A stretch of DNA of 35,728 bases from a virus. The position numbers and the translations under genes are program-made. The notes beneath the pieces were generated by a model. It saw only the letters and a program-made list of their open reading frames with translations. It was not told the origin of the DNA and ran no database searches. Below are positions 1 through 8,083 of this stretch, one piece after another; the stretch's first letter is position 1; each line of letters opens with the position of its first letter. The stretch is from the IMG/VR virus record IMGVR_UViG_3300044986_000039, positions 1 to 35,728 of that record; one strand, 5' to 3'.

Positions 1-136
1 CGAAGAGTTTACGGGGCAGATTTACACCCGCGTGCGTGGGCGGCAGATGATCTTCAAGATCAACTCCGAGCAGCTAGACACGTCCTGGCAGTTGGGCGCT
101 CCGCGTATTGACATCAGACCGGATGGACGGCGATGA
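1..136 (+). CDS. C-terminal end of a phage structural protein (partial)
   Basis: An open frame from base 2 to the TGA at 134-136 gives 44 residues; the 5' part lies outside the window. The visible tail contains RGRQMIFKINSEQ and ends APRIDIRPDGRR. This kind of ending (a basic 'RGRQM' strand, then 'RIDIRPDGRR') is familiar from phage virion proteins encoded just before tail or decoration genes. Its TGA overlaps the ATG of the next gene (ATGA), so the two are probably translationally coupled. The family is inferred from recall of similar endings; the fold and role cannot be read from 44 residues. Confidence 0.75.
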   Translation, partial: EEFTGQIYTRVRGRQMIFKINSEQLDTSWQLGAPRIDIRPDGRR

Positions 137-1500
137 CGTTCCTCATTGAAGATGCAACCGTACCTGCGCCGCCTAACCTACCTCTGGCCCCTCGGGACTA
201 CGAGTCGCGTTATCACGAGCAGCTTAACAACGTCCTGCGCCTGTACTTCAACCGGCTTGACGCGCTACTAAGGCGGATCGTGACCACAACCTCCCCCATC
301 CCAATCTCCATCGGCGGCACTAACACGGATGCCTTTGGGCGGCTGCGGGTCAGCCAGCCCTACACGCTTTTCGACAGCCAGAACCGCTACGCCGCAGACA
401 ACCAGTTCGACGTGGCCACAACCGGCACGGGTACGACGACGTTCCTGTCCAACGAAGCGGCGATAAAGATGGAAGTCACCGGGGCCGGTGTCGGCTCCGT
501 TTTGCGTCAGACCTACCGCTCGTTCCCGTATCAGCCGGGTAAAGGGCTGCTGGTGCTCGCCACCTTCGTGATGGATAGCAGCATGAGCCTGAACCTCACG
601 CAGCGTGTGGGGTACTACAACGACAACAACGGCGTGTTCTTCCAGCGCATCGACGGCACCTACTCGTTTGTGCTGCGCTCGTCTGTGACGGGCACTCCGT
701 CTGATGCTCGAACTGTGGATCAGGCCGACTGGAACGGTGACAAGTTGGATGGTAATGGGGAGTCGGGCTACACGCTTGACCCATCCAAGGCTCAGATTCT
801 GTGGATGGATTTTGAGTGGCTTGGCGTCGGATCAGTCCGGTGCGGTTTCATCATCAATGGCCAGTACATCGTCTGCCATACCTTCAACAACGCCAACGAG
901 ATCACCGGCGTCTACATGACCACGGCCATCCTGCCGGTGCGGTACGAGATCAAGTCGGTAACCTCTGCGGTAGCGGCGTCGATGAAGGCCATCTGCTGCT
1001 CGGTGGTATCTGAAGGTGGGTTTGAACAGACATCCATCGACCATGTGGCGCGACGCACCACAATCCTTGCCACCATCGGCACAACCTTCTTGCCCGTTGT
1101 CTCCATCCGCCTTGCCGCTGGTCGGACGGGCGCAGTTGTGTTGCCTAACCGGGTGCAGGTTCTGCCCACGACCAATCAAAACTACGAAGTGGCGCTGTTC
1201 AAGAACCCCACCCTGACAGCCGCATCATGGACGGCAGTGCCGACTGACTCCAACGTAGAGTTTGATGTAGCAGCCACGGCCACCACGGGGGGTTCCATAG
1301 TGCAAACGGACTACGTGACTTCGACCGGCTCGGGTGGTGTTGGGAACACGAGCGCAGCCACAGGATACAACTTTGACTTGCAGTTGGGCGCGTCCATCGC
1401 CGGAGTCAGTGACATCTACACCGTCGCTGTCCGCACAGTATCTGGCGCCACCACGGGCGACGTGGTCGGGTCGCTTTCCTTCTACGACCTGACCCAATAA
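133..1500 (+). CDS. putative virion structural protein, beta-rich (tail fibre or decoration type)
   Basis: 455 residues. The start ATG overlaps the stop of the preceding gene (ATGA). The protein has no membrane segment or enzyme motif. It is rich in Thr, Gly, Val and Ser and looks mostly beta. Residues about 58-85 read IGGTNTDAFGRLRVSQPYT, then SQNRYAADNQF; this 'DAFGRLRVS-P-TLFD' block is a recurring signature of phage structural proteins of unknown exact role. The part from about residue 100 to 290 resembles a lectin-like or jelly-roll sheet, and the C-terminus is low-complexity Gly/Thr. Its place among late genes suggests an exposed virion component, such as a fibre or head decoration. That assignment is inference. 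Confidence 0.7.
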   Translation: MTFLIEDATVPAPPNLPLAPRDYESRYHEQLNNVLRLYFNRLDALLRRIVTTTSPIPISIGGTNTDAFGRLRVSQPYTLFDSQNRYAADNQFDVATTGTGTTTFLSNEAAIKMEVTGAGVGSVLRQTYRSFPYQPGKGLLVLATFVMDSSMSLNLTQRVGYYNDNNGVFFQRIDGTYSFVLRSSVTGTPSDARTVDQADWNGDKLDGNGESGYTLDPSKAQILWMDFEWLGVGSVRCGFIINGQYIVCHTFNNANEITGVYMTTAILPVRYEIKSVTSAVAASMKAICCSVVSEGGFEQTSIDHVARRTTILATIGTTFLPVVSIRLAAGRTGAVVLPNRVQVLPTTNQNYEVALFKNPTLTAASWTAVPTDSNVEFDVAATATTGGSIVQTDYVTSTGSGGVGNTSAATGYNFDLQLGASIAGVSDIYTVAVRTVSGATTGDVVGSLSFYDLTQ

Positions 1501-1530
1501 AATGAATCCAATCAATTCCAAGGGGCGCAC

Positions 1531-4464
1531 ATGAGCCTTGCCGTACTAGCCAACCACATGGCGTCCAAGGGTCGCAACGGCGACTCGATGCTGGTGCACA
1601 TGGCCCCCAGCGAAGTTGCGGGTCTGCAGGCGCTTGGCCTGAGTCATGGGATCACCATGACGATCAACCCCCACACAGGTCTGCCGGAAGCCTTCTCGTT
1701 CAAGAAGCTGCTCAAGTCGGCACTGCCCATGATCGCGGGTTTTGCCCTGGGCCCTGCCGGATTCGGCGTGGTCAGCAGCGCGCTGGGCGCGGGGGCACTG
1801 GTCGGTGGTGCGACGGCTCTGGCCACCGGCAGTCTGCAGAAGGGCATCATGGCCGGTCTGGGCGCCTACGGCGGCGCTTCTTTGGGCAATGCGTTCTACG
1901 GCGCGGGCAGCGCCAATATTGGCACGGCTGCGGCAGATGCGGCACGGGCGTCGGCTATTGAGCAGGGGCTGACTGGCACCGCACAGGATCAGTTTGTGCA
2001 GAAGGCTGTTGCAGACAGGATGGCTGCAGCCACGCTGACTGACCGGTTGGGCGCTGGTATTACCGGCCTTGCCCAGGCTCCTGGCCGCGAGACGTTTATG
2101 AGCGCAATTGGCGGCGGGTCTGGTCTGATGAAAGCGGGCTACGCGGCTGCGGCACCCATCATGGCAGATGCGGCGGTTCAAACCGCTACGCCCATGCCCG
2201 GTGGTACTCAGGCCCAAGGCACCATCCGCCCCTACAAGTTCAACCCGTTCACCAAGCAGTGGACGGCGCAGCCGACCTATCCTGCGGTACCCGGCAACAC
2301 AGCGCCTACTGCACCCGCACAGTCCCAAGAAGAACAACCTCCCGGTGGCATGGCAGGCGGCGGCATCGTGGCATTGGCCACAGGTGGCCCCACGCTCCCT
2401 TCGGACATCGGCACCTACACGCCTGAGCAAAAGGCGGACTTGTACAACAAGTTCCTGAGCCAGGGTTTTAACGACGCCGCTATCCGGCAGGCGGCAGGTC
2501 AGCAGACAGATGAAAACTGGCAAGCGTTGCAGCGAATTGCTGCTCAGCGCGGTTCTCCCGCTGTGTCTGGCGCTGAGCGTACGGTCTTGACCGACCCTAA
2601 TTGGAAATCCATCAGCGGTCAGACAGGCATTGAAGGTTTGAACGCCAACATCCAGAACTTTGTTCAGCAGAACCCGAACATTGCCTACCCGCAAATCAAT
2701 GCTGCAGCGCAGCAGTACGGTGTAGATGCTGAGGATATTCGACGCGCTGTTGCTGCCGGTGGTGGCTCGGGTGGTTTGCAAAACGTGCTGACCCAAGCCG
2801 ATTGGCGTTCGCGCACGGGCCTCACTGGCTTGGAGGGGATGAATAAGAACATCCAGATGTGGTTTAACGAGCACTCCAAAGCCACTGAGGATCAGATTCG
2901 GCAAGCGATGCAAGCGGTAGACATCAACGAAGCCGATGTTGTGCGTGCGATGGGTAAGTCGGTGAAAGACTTGGCATACAAGGAGCCGGAGAAGAAGCCC
3001 GTTACCGCCGTATCTCCCACATTTACTGAAACCGATACTGGCACAACCGTCACCCCCGCCCCGCTGCCAGTGCTTCCCGACTTTGCGCCGACCACACCGA
3101 CGCTGACGCCTCCTACGCAGTTCACCCCCCAGACTATGGAGCAGGTGCGCACGGCATACGAGCAAGGCGGCGGCGCTACGGAAATGCCCACGGTTACGCG
3201 TCTCGGCCCGAACGAGCGCGTGATGACGCAGAACGCAGTGGTGGACGCACTGCAAGCCTACTTGGCAAACAACCCGAACGCGACGGCCACGGAGATCACC
3301 GCCTGGGGCCGCGCCAACGGCGTGCCGGATTACCAACTTCGTGCGGCCATCAACGAGCGTCGGTTTAGCATGCTGACCGGCGGTAGCAAGAACGCTTACG
3401 ACTACCTGATGGGTCGCGGTGCATATCCGACTACGCCATTTGTTCCTGGCGGTGGTCCGCTGATGCGTCCGTACAGTGAAGTTGTTGGCGGTGCTGCGGG
3501 TGAAAGCGCGATACGCCGGTATGTTCCTCCTGCGCCTTCACGGCAAACCGCGCAGGGCGCGCAGAGCGCGGATACTGGAACGACGCGCACGACTGGGGGC
3601 ACCACGACTGGGGGCGGCGTTTTAGCGCCTAGCGGTGTTACGGGTGGCGGGACCAGTACAGCGGGCGGCACCTCGTCTGCGATGCTAATGGGTACGACGG
3701 GTGGTGGCACTGCTGCTGCTGCTGCTGGCCCCGCTGGCACGGCAGTTAACCCCGAGGTTGGGCCAACTCAGCGTTACACGCCCGTGAGTGGTACGCCTAT
3801 CACGGACTTCTTGTTCGGTACGCAAGACGCAAGCACAGTGCCTGTGGTTGAACGCGGCATCTACACTGATTCAGCCATGCGCGAACTGTTGGCCAACGAA
3901 GCCGCGCTTAACGAACGGCGGGCTGAAGTAGAAGACGTGTTGAATGTTGAGCAAATTCAGCGCGACATCTTGCGAGCGCAGGAAGAAGCCTATCTCCAAC
4001 GCCAACTGGAGATAGCGCGTGCGGCTGAAGAAACGGGAAGTTATGACTTTGGCCCGTTCGATTCTGAGTACGATGTTGGTGGCCCCAACTACACCGACGA
4101 AGAACTTGATTTACTAGCAGGCATGCGCAAAGGCGGGCTTGCGGCTATTGCAGCCGGTGCTGCTCGGGGTGGCCAATTCAACCTCGGCGGCTACTCCGAT
4201 GGTGGGCGCCTGCTGCGCGGCCCTGGTGATGGCGTCTCTGACAGCATCCCGGCAACTATTGGCAACCGTCAACCCGCCCGCCTTGCCGATGGTGAGTTTG
4301 TGATCCCGGCGAGGATTGTGAGTGAAATAGGGAATGGGTCTACCGAAGCCGGTGCACGCAAACTCTACGCAATGATGGACCGGGTGCAGCGCGCCCGCGC
4401 TAAGACAACCGGTAAGGGCAAGGTGGCCAAGAACACCCGCGCCGACAAGTACCTCCCCGCATAA
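1531..4464 (+). CDS. large Gly/Ala-rich virion protein, probable internal or tail-associated
   Basis: 977 residues, with AAGGGG about 7 bases before the ATG. The N-terminus reads NHMASKGRNGDSMLVHMAPS and is followed by a hydrophobic, glycine-rich stretch (residues about 58-125) able to insert in a membrane. The middle holds a 67-residue tandem duplication (units starting at residues 352 and 419), each unit with a conserved D/A-W-[KR]S core and an 'EG[LM]N-NIQ' helix, then a related degenerate third copy near residue 570. Residues about 690-735 are a low-complexity Gly/Thr linker. The C-terminus carries RGPGDGVSDSIPAT and ADGEFVIPARIVSEIGNGS, a signature I know from virion proteins of many environmental phages. 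It sits between other late genes. A role in the ejection apparatus or tail is inferred. Confidence 0.7.
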   Translation: MSLAVLANHMASKGRNGDSMLVHMAPSEVAGLQALGLSHGITMTINPHTGLPEAFSFKKLLKSALPMIAGFALGPAGFGVVSSALGAGALVGGATALATGSLQKGIMAGLGAYGGASLGNAFYGAGSANIGTAAADAARASAIEQGLTGTAQDQFVQKAVADRMAAATLTDRLGAGITGLAQAPGRETFMSAIGGGSGLMKAGYAAAAPIMADAAVQTATPMPGGTQAQGTIRPYKFNPFTKQWTAQPTYPAVPGNTAPTAPAQSQEEQPPGGMAGGGIVALATGGPTLPSDIGTYTPEQKADLYNKFLSQGFNDAAIRQAAGQQTDENWQALQRIAAQRGSPAVSGAERTVLTDPNWKSISGQTGIEGLNANIQNFVQQNPNIAYPQINAAAQQYGVDAEDIRRAVAAGGGSGGLQNVLTQADWRSRTGLTGLEGMNKNIQMWFNEHSKATEDQIRQAMQAVDINEADVVRAMGKSVKDLAYKEPEKKPVTAVSPTFTETDTGTTVTPAPLPVLPDFAPTTPTLTPPTQFTPQTMEQVRTAYEQGGGATEMPTVTRLGPNERVMTQNAVVDALQAYLANNPNATATEITAWGRANGVPDYQLRAAINERRFSMLTGGSKNAYDYLMGRGAYPTTPFVPGGGPLMRPYSEVVGGAAGESAIRRYVPPAPSRQTAQGAQSADTGTTRTTGGTTTGGGVLAPSGVTGGGTSTAGGTSSAMLMGTTGGGTAAAAAGPAGTAVNPEVGPTQRYTPVSGTPITDFLFGTQDASTVPVVERGIYTDSAMRELLANEAALNERRAEVEDVLNVEQIQRDILRAQEEAYLQRQLEIARAAEETGSYDFGPFDSEYDVGGPNYTDEELDLLAGMRKGGLAAIAAGAARGGQFNLGGYSDGGRLLRGPGDGVSDSIPATIGNRQPARLADGEFVIPARIVSEIGNGSTEAGARKLYAMMDRVQRARAKTTGKGKVAKNTRADKYLPA
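2584..2985 (+). repeat. two tandem 67-residue units inside the 977-residue virion protein
   Basis: Unit 1 occupies 2584-2784 and unit 2 2785-2985 (201 bases each). Both begin VLT-x2-W-[KR]-S, pass through TG-[IL]-EG-[LM]-N-x-NIQ, and end in a helical 'I-x-A' segment with acidic residues. Similarity is clear in protein and weaker in DNA, so the duplication is old. The units are probably small helical domains. Confidence 0.65.
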
Positions 4465-4473
4465 GGACGCATC

Positions 4474-6441
4474 ATGGCTACTGCTCCTAACCCAACACAA
4501 GTTACCGAGTACCAGACTGGCTTTGCGCCAGTTATTGCGCCTTATGCCGAGCGACTGCTTGGCCGTGCAGAGGCGATGTTTGAAGACCCGTACATGCAGT
4601 ACCAGGGTGAGCGTTTTGCGCAATTCACCCCGCTGCAGCAGCAGGCGTTTACGGGTGCTCAAGCGATGGAGGCAGCGCCTCAGTTGCGCGATGCGTCAGC
4701 CCTTGCCGGTACCGCAGGTCTTCAGGCTCTGGCCTACAACCAGTATCAGCCGGGACAGTTTGCCAACTTCTACCGCGCTCCTGGCGCGTATCAGCCTACG
4801 GCGTTCACTGCGCCTAGCGTGTCGGCAAGTGACTTGCGGTCTTACCAAATGGCCCCCGCTGAGCGTGTTTCTTCGCGCGACCTCACGGCTCCGCAGATGG
4901 CCACCGCCCGCACCGGCTACGCTCCGCAGATTCAGGCGTATCAGATGGCCCCCGCTGAGCGTGTTACTGCGCAACAAGTCGGTACTCCGTTGATGTCTGC
5001 TGCACAGACTGAGTTCCGCCCTAATTTGCAGACCTACCAGATGGGGCCTGCTGAGCGCGTTCGCACTCAATCGTTTGCACGTCCTGGCGCTGCGCAGTCT
5101 TTCATGTCGCCGTACATGCAAAGCGTGGTTGATATCCAGCAGCGCGAAGCACAGCGCCAAGCGGACATCGCCGCTACTGCTCGGGGTCAGAGGTACGCCC
5201 GCGCCGGTGCTTTTGGTGGTGCACGACAAGCCATCGAGAACGCCGAAGCTGCCCGCAATCTTGCGATGCAGAAGGGTGACATCCAGGCGCAAGGACTGCA
5301 GTCCGCGTTTCAGCAAGCACAGCAGCAGTTCAACGCCGAGCAAGCCGCTCGCCTGCAGGCACAGTTGGCGAATCAGCAAGCGGGTATTTCGGTTGGTGGA
5401 CAAAACTTGGCTGCAGCCTTGGGCGTGCAGCAACTGGGTACGCAGACGGGATTGCAGACGGCTCTGGCCAACTTGAATGCTTCGCAGCAGGCCAACGTCC
5501 AGAACCAAGCGGCTCAGTTGCAAGCGCAGGGCATGAACGCCCAGCAGGCGCTGCAAGCAGCCTTGGCCAATCAGCAAGCGGGGCTTACTGTCGGTCAGCA
5601 AAACTTGGCTTCCCAGCAGGCAGCACAGCAACTGGGTGTGCAGACCGGGCTTCAGACCTCCTTGGCCAATCTCAGTGCCGAACAACAAGCCAACGTCCAG
5701 AACCAAGCTGCGCAGCTTCAGATGCAGGGAATGTCTGCACAGCAGGCGCTGCAGGCTGCACTGGCCAATCAGCAAGCCGGTCTGACTGTCGGTCAGCAGA
5801 ATCTGGCCGCGCAACTTGGTGTGCAGCAGCTTGGCTCGCAGCAGGGTTTGCAAGCACAACTGGCCAACCAACAGGCTTTGATGCAGGCACAGCAGCAGGC
5901 TGAGCAGTCGCGTCAGTTTGGCTATGGCAACCTGATGCAACAGGCAGGTCTGGGCGCTCAGTACGGTCAGGCCGCTGCGCAGCTTGGCGAGCAGTCACGT
6001 CAGTATGGCGCTGGTCTGGGGCTTCAGGGTCTGCAGGCTGCGATGGGTGCTGCCGGTCAACTGGGTCAGTTGGGTCAGAGCCAGTTCGGTCAGAACATGG
6101 CGATCAACCAGTTGCAGGCTCAGTACGGACAGCAGCAACAGCAGCAGATGCAGAACATCTTGGGCGCTCAGTACCAAGACTTCCTGAACTACCAGAACTA
6201 CCCGTACAAGCAGTTGGGCTTCATGTCCGACATCTTGCGCGGCGCACCCCTGTCGCAGACTGGCGCTTCGGTGTATCAGCAGCCGCCTTCTACGGTGTCT
6301 CAGTTGGCAGGTCTGGGTACCGCCGCGTTTGGTGCGAGCAAACTGTTCGGCATGAAGGACGGCGGTAAAGTCGAAGACGTCGCGTACCGAGAGAAGCCTG
6401 CAGGGCTGGCTGATCTGGCAATCTACAACATGGGGCGTTGA
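4474..6441 (+). CDS. Gln/Ala-rich virion protein with two tandem repeat arrays
   Basis: 655 residues. The N-terminus (FAPVIAPYAERLLGRAEAMF) is a type I recognise from environmental phage structural proteins. Residues about 124-219 hold three 32-residue repeats with the core YQM[AG]PAERV. Residues about 298-460 hold 66-residue repeats beginning LANQQAG. From about 240 to 570 the chain is extremely rich in Gln, Ala, Leu and Gly and should form long helices or coiled coil. The C-terminus returns to ordinary composition (MKDGGKVEDVAYREKPAG). A GAMKDGGKV-type ending also occurs in its neighbours. The next gene starts 3 bases after the stop. A rod-like internal or tail-associated virion part is likely; no enzyme motif is visible. 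Confidence 0.7.
   Translation: MATAPNPTQVTEYQTGFAPVIAPYAERLLGRAEAMFEDPYMQYQGERFAQFTPLQQQAFTGAQAMEAAPQLRDASALAGTAGLQALAYNQYQPGQFANFYRAPGAYQPTAFTAPSVSASDLRSYQMAPAERVSSRDLTAPQMATARTGYAPQIQAYQMAPAERVTAQQVGTPLMSAAQTEFRPNLQTYQMGPAERVRTQSFARPGAAQSFMSPYMQSVVDIQQREAQRQADIAATARGQRYARAGAFGGARQAIENAEAARNLAMQKGDIQAQGLQSAFQQAQQQFNAEQAARLQAQLANQQAGISVGGQNLAAALGVQQLGTQTGLQTALANLNASQQANVQNQAAQLQAQGMNAQQALQAALANQQAGLTVGQQNLASQQAAQQLGVQTGLQTSLANLSAEQQANVQNQAAQLQMQGMSAQQALQAALANQQAGLTVGQQNLAAQLGVQQLGSQQGLQAQLANQQALMQAQQQAEQSRQFGYGNLMQQAGLGAQYGQAAAQLGEQSRQYGAGLGLQGLQAAMGAAGQLGQLGQSQFGQNMAINQLQAQYGQQQQQQMQNILGAQYQDFLNYQNYPYKQLGFMSDILRGAPLSQTGASVYQQPPSTVSQLAGLGTAAFGASKLFGMKDGGKVEDVAYREKPAGLADLAIYNMGR
4843..5130 (+). 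repeat. three tandem 96-bp repeats (32 residues, YQM[AG]PAERV)
   Basis: Copies start at 4843, 4939 and 5035, exactly 96 bases apart. The most conserved stretch is ATGGCCCCCGCTGAGCGTGT, identical in the first two copies and diverged in the third (ATGGGGCCTGCTGAGCGCGT). The exact spacing keeps the frame. Confidence 0.85.
5365..5860 (+). repeat. two and a half tandem 198-bp repeats (66 residues, LANQQAG...)
   Basis: Copies start at 5365, 5563 and 5761, exactly 198 bases apart; the third is cut short after about 100 bases and grades into other Gln-rich sequence. Each full unit runs LANQQAG-, then a QNLA block, LQT[AS]LANL, Q-ANVQNQAAQLQ and AQQALQAA. High DNA identity suggests recent expansion, so copy number may vary among relatives. 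Confidence 0.85.
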
Positions 6442-6443
6442 GC

Positions 6444-8081
6444 ATGATCCCGAACGTCAATCAGTTCACTGAGCAACTGCGCATGATGCCGGATCAGGCA
6501 TTGCAGCGCGTAGCGCAGATGTACAAGCAAGACCCGTACATCTTCCCGATGGTGATTGCTGAGGACATGGCGCGAAAGAAGATGCGTCAAGCTGCTCAGG
6601 CGCAAATGGCCCAGCCTCAGCCCAAAGTGGCAGATCAAGCCATCATGGCGATGGGTCAGCAGCCCCAGGCAGCGCCCGGTATTGCCGCGTTGCAGGCACC
6701 TAACATGCAGAACATGGCTGACGGTGGGATCGCGGGCTACGCCGATGGTGGCGACATGGATTTTGCAGACCGCAGCGAACCTGTCGTGCGCATGGCCGAG
6801 GGCGGCGCGGTGCAGCGGTATCAAGATAGGGGGCTGGTCAGTACAACAGGTACTTTGGCGCAAGTGCAAGCGCCAGTCATGGAAAATCTGCAAGCACTGC
6901 AGGCACAACTGGTAGAAGCCGAGCTTGTGCTGGCGGCTGCGGCTAAGTCTGGCGATGCGCAATCCGCTACTCAGTACGCGCGGGCAGTGCAGAAACTGCG
7001 CGATCAAATCAATCAGACCGCAGAAAAGTCTTTTGGAAATCGTGCGCAGCAGGTCGTCAGCGAGCTTCAGGCAAAACCTACCGCACCATCTGACGAAGCA
7101 ATTAGGGCAGCGTATGGCCCCAGCGCGAATCGTATGCCGCAGGTGCAAACACCCGCCGCTTCTGGTTCAGCCACTGGCGCCCGCCCGCCTGCTGCAGGCG
7201 CCGCTGCTGCACGCGCTCCTTCTGAGGGTGGCATCTATGCGCTTACTGGCCGCATGTTTGACCCAGTGGCGCAAGAACTGAAGGGCCTTCGTGGCCGCAT
7301 GATGATGGATGCCGAGCGTCGGTCAGACGAAGAACTGATGCAGTACGAGGCAGGCAAGCCCAAGGGCAAGATTGCAGAGGAGTTGGAAAAGACGCTGCGC
7401 AAAGAGGAAGAGGGCGCAACCGGTGAGCGTAAGCAGGCCGCAGCAATGGCCATCTTCAATGCAGGTCTGGCCATGATGGCGGGCACGTCTCCGCGTGCTC
7501 TGGAGAACATTGCCAAGGGTGCGATGGCAGGCAGCGCCCAATACGGCGAAGCCCTCAAAGACCTCAAGAAGGCGTCCAAAGAGCGTCAAAAGATGCTTGC
7601 TGATATTGAGCAGGCACGTCGTGCAGAAGCTCGTGACGACCACAAGACTGCAATGGAGTATCTCCGCCGCCGCAACGAGCGTGAAGAGCGTGCAGACGGG
7701 TTCTTCCTTGAGGCTAGTGCGAAGTTGGGCTTCAGCAAAGCCGATGCGGCTACTCGGTTGTATGGGACGCAGATGGAAACCGAGAGCCGCGAGCGTACTG
7801 CTTCACGCAGCGACCCGTTGGCGCTGTTCAAGGCACTTGGCGACGGCGACGTAAAGAAAGGCTACCAAGCCGCGCAGGAGATGAAGGGTGAGCCGGGCAT
7901 GATCAGGCAGCTTGCGATGGAAGCTGTCAAGAACCCGGCTCAGTTGAAGGTGTTGGAGTCCACCAACCCGCAACTTTATAACCAGATCATTGCGGAAATC
8001 AATAAACTAGGGGGTGGTGCGGCAGGCGCGGGTCTTGACCTGAGCCAGTGGGGTGAGCCGCAAAAAGCTGGAGGACGTTAA
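6444..8081 (+). CDS. putative virion protein, coiled-coil rich
   Basis: 545 residues if started at the ATG at 6444. A TTG at 6438, overlapping the previous stop, is possible but adds only two residues, and the next gene also starts at an ATG just after a stop. The N-terminus (QLRMMPDQALQRVAQMYKQD) is a helical block known from virion proteins of environmental phages. Around residue 95 lie glycine-rich motifs (ADGGIAGYADGGD) like those in the two preceding proteins. Residues about 270-470 are charged and helical (EELEKTLRKEEEG; RRRNEREERADG), with a small Ala/Met hydrophobic patch near 335-350. The context suggests a component of the same internal or tail complex; the function is unknown. Confidence 0.65.
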   Translation: MIPNVNQFTEQLRMMPDQALQRVAQMYKQDPYIFPMVIAEDMARKKMRQAAQAQMAQPQPKVADQAIMAMGQQPQAAPGIAALQAPNMQNMADGGIAGYADGGDMDFADRSEPVVRMAEGGAVQRYQDRGLVSTTGTLAQVQAPVMENLQALQAQLVEAELVLAAAAKSGDAQSATQYARAVQKLRDQINQTAEKSFGNRAQQVVSELQAKPTAPSDEAIRAAYGPSANRMPQVQTPAASGSATGARPPAAGAAAARAPSEGGIYALTGRMFDPVAQELKGLRGRMMMDAERRSDEELMQYEAGKPKGKIAEELEKTLRKEEEGATGERKQAAAMAIFNAGLAMMAGTSPRALENIAKGAMAGSAQYGEALKDLKKASKERQKMLADIEQARRAEARDDHKTAMEYLRRRNEREERADGFFLEASAKLGFSKADAATRLYGTQMETESRERTASRSDPLALFKALGDGDVKKGYQAAQEMKGEPGMIRQLAMEAVKNPAQLKVLESTNPQLYNQIIAEINKLGGGAAGAGLDLSQWGEPQKAGGR

Positions 8082-8083
8082 GC

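Noticed and set aside
1546-3336. Long open frame (596 codons) on the - strand
   Set aside because: It is antisense to the well-supported 977-residue virion gene; its composition is Arg/Cys/His-rich as expected of the complement of high-GC coding DNA, and no domain is seen.
3709-3730. GCT triplet run as a slippage or frameshift site
   Set aside because: It encodes a short Ala run in a low-complexity linker, with no downstream alternative frame of interest.
4696-5940. 414-codon - strand frame
   Set aside because: Its Leu/Arg repeats simply mirror the Gln/Ala repeats of the + strand gene.
6438-6443. TTG start for the 545-residue virion gene
   Set aside because: Possible by overlap with the stop, but the ATG six bases on is the simpler start and matches the spacing of the following gene.
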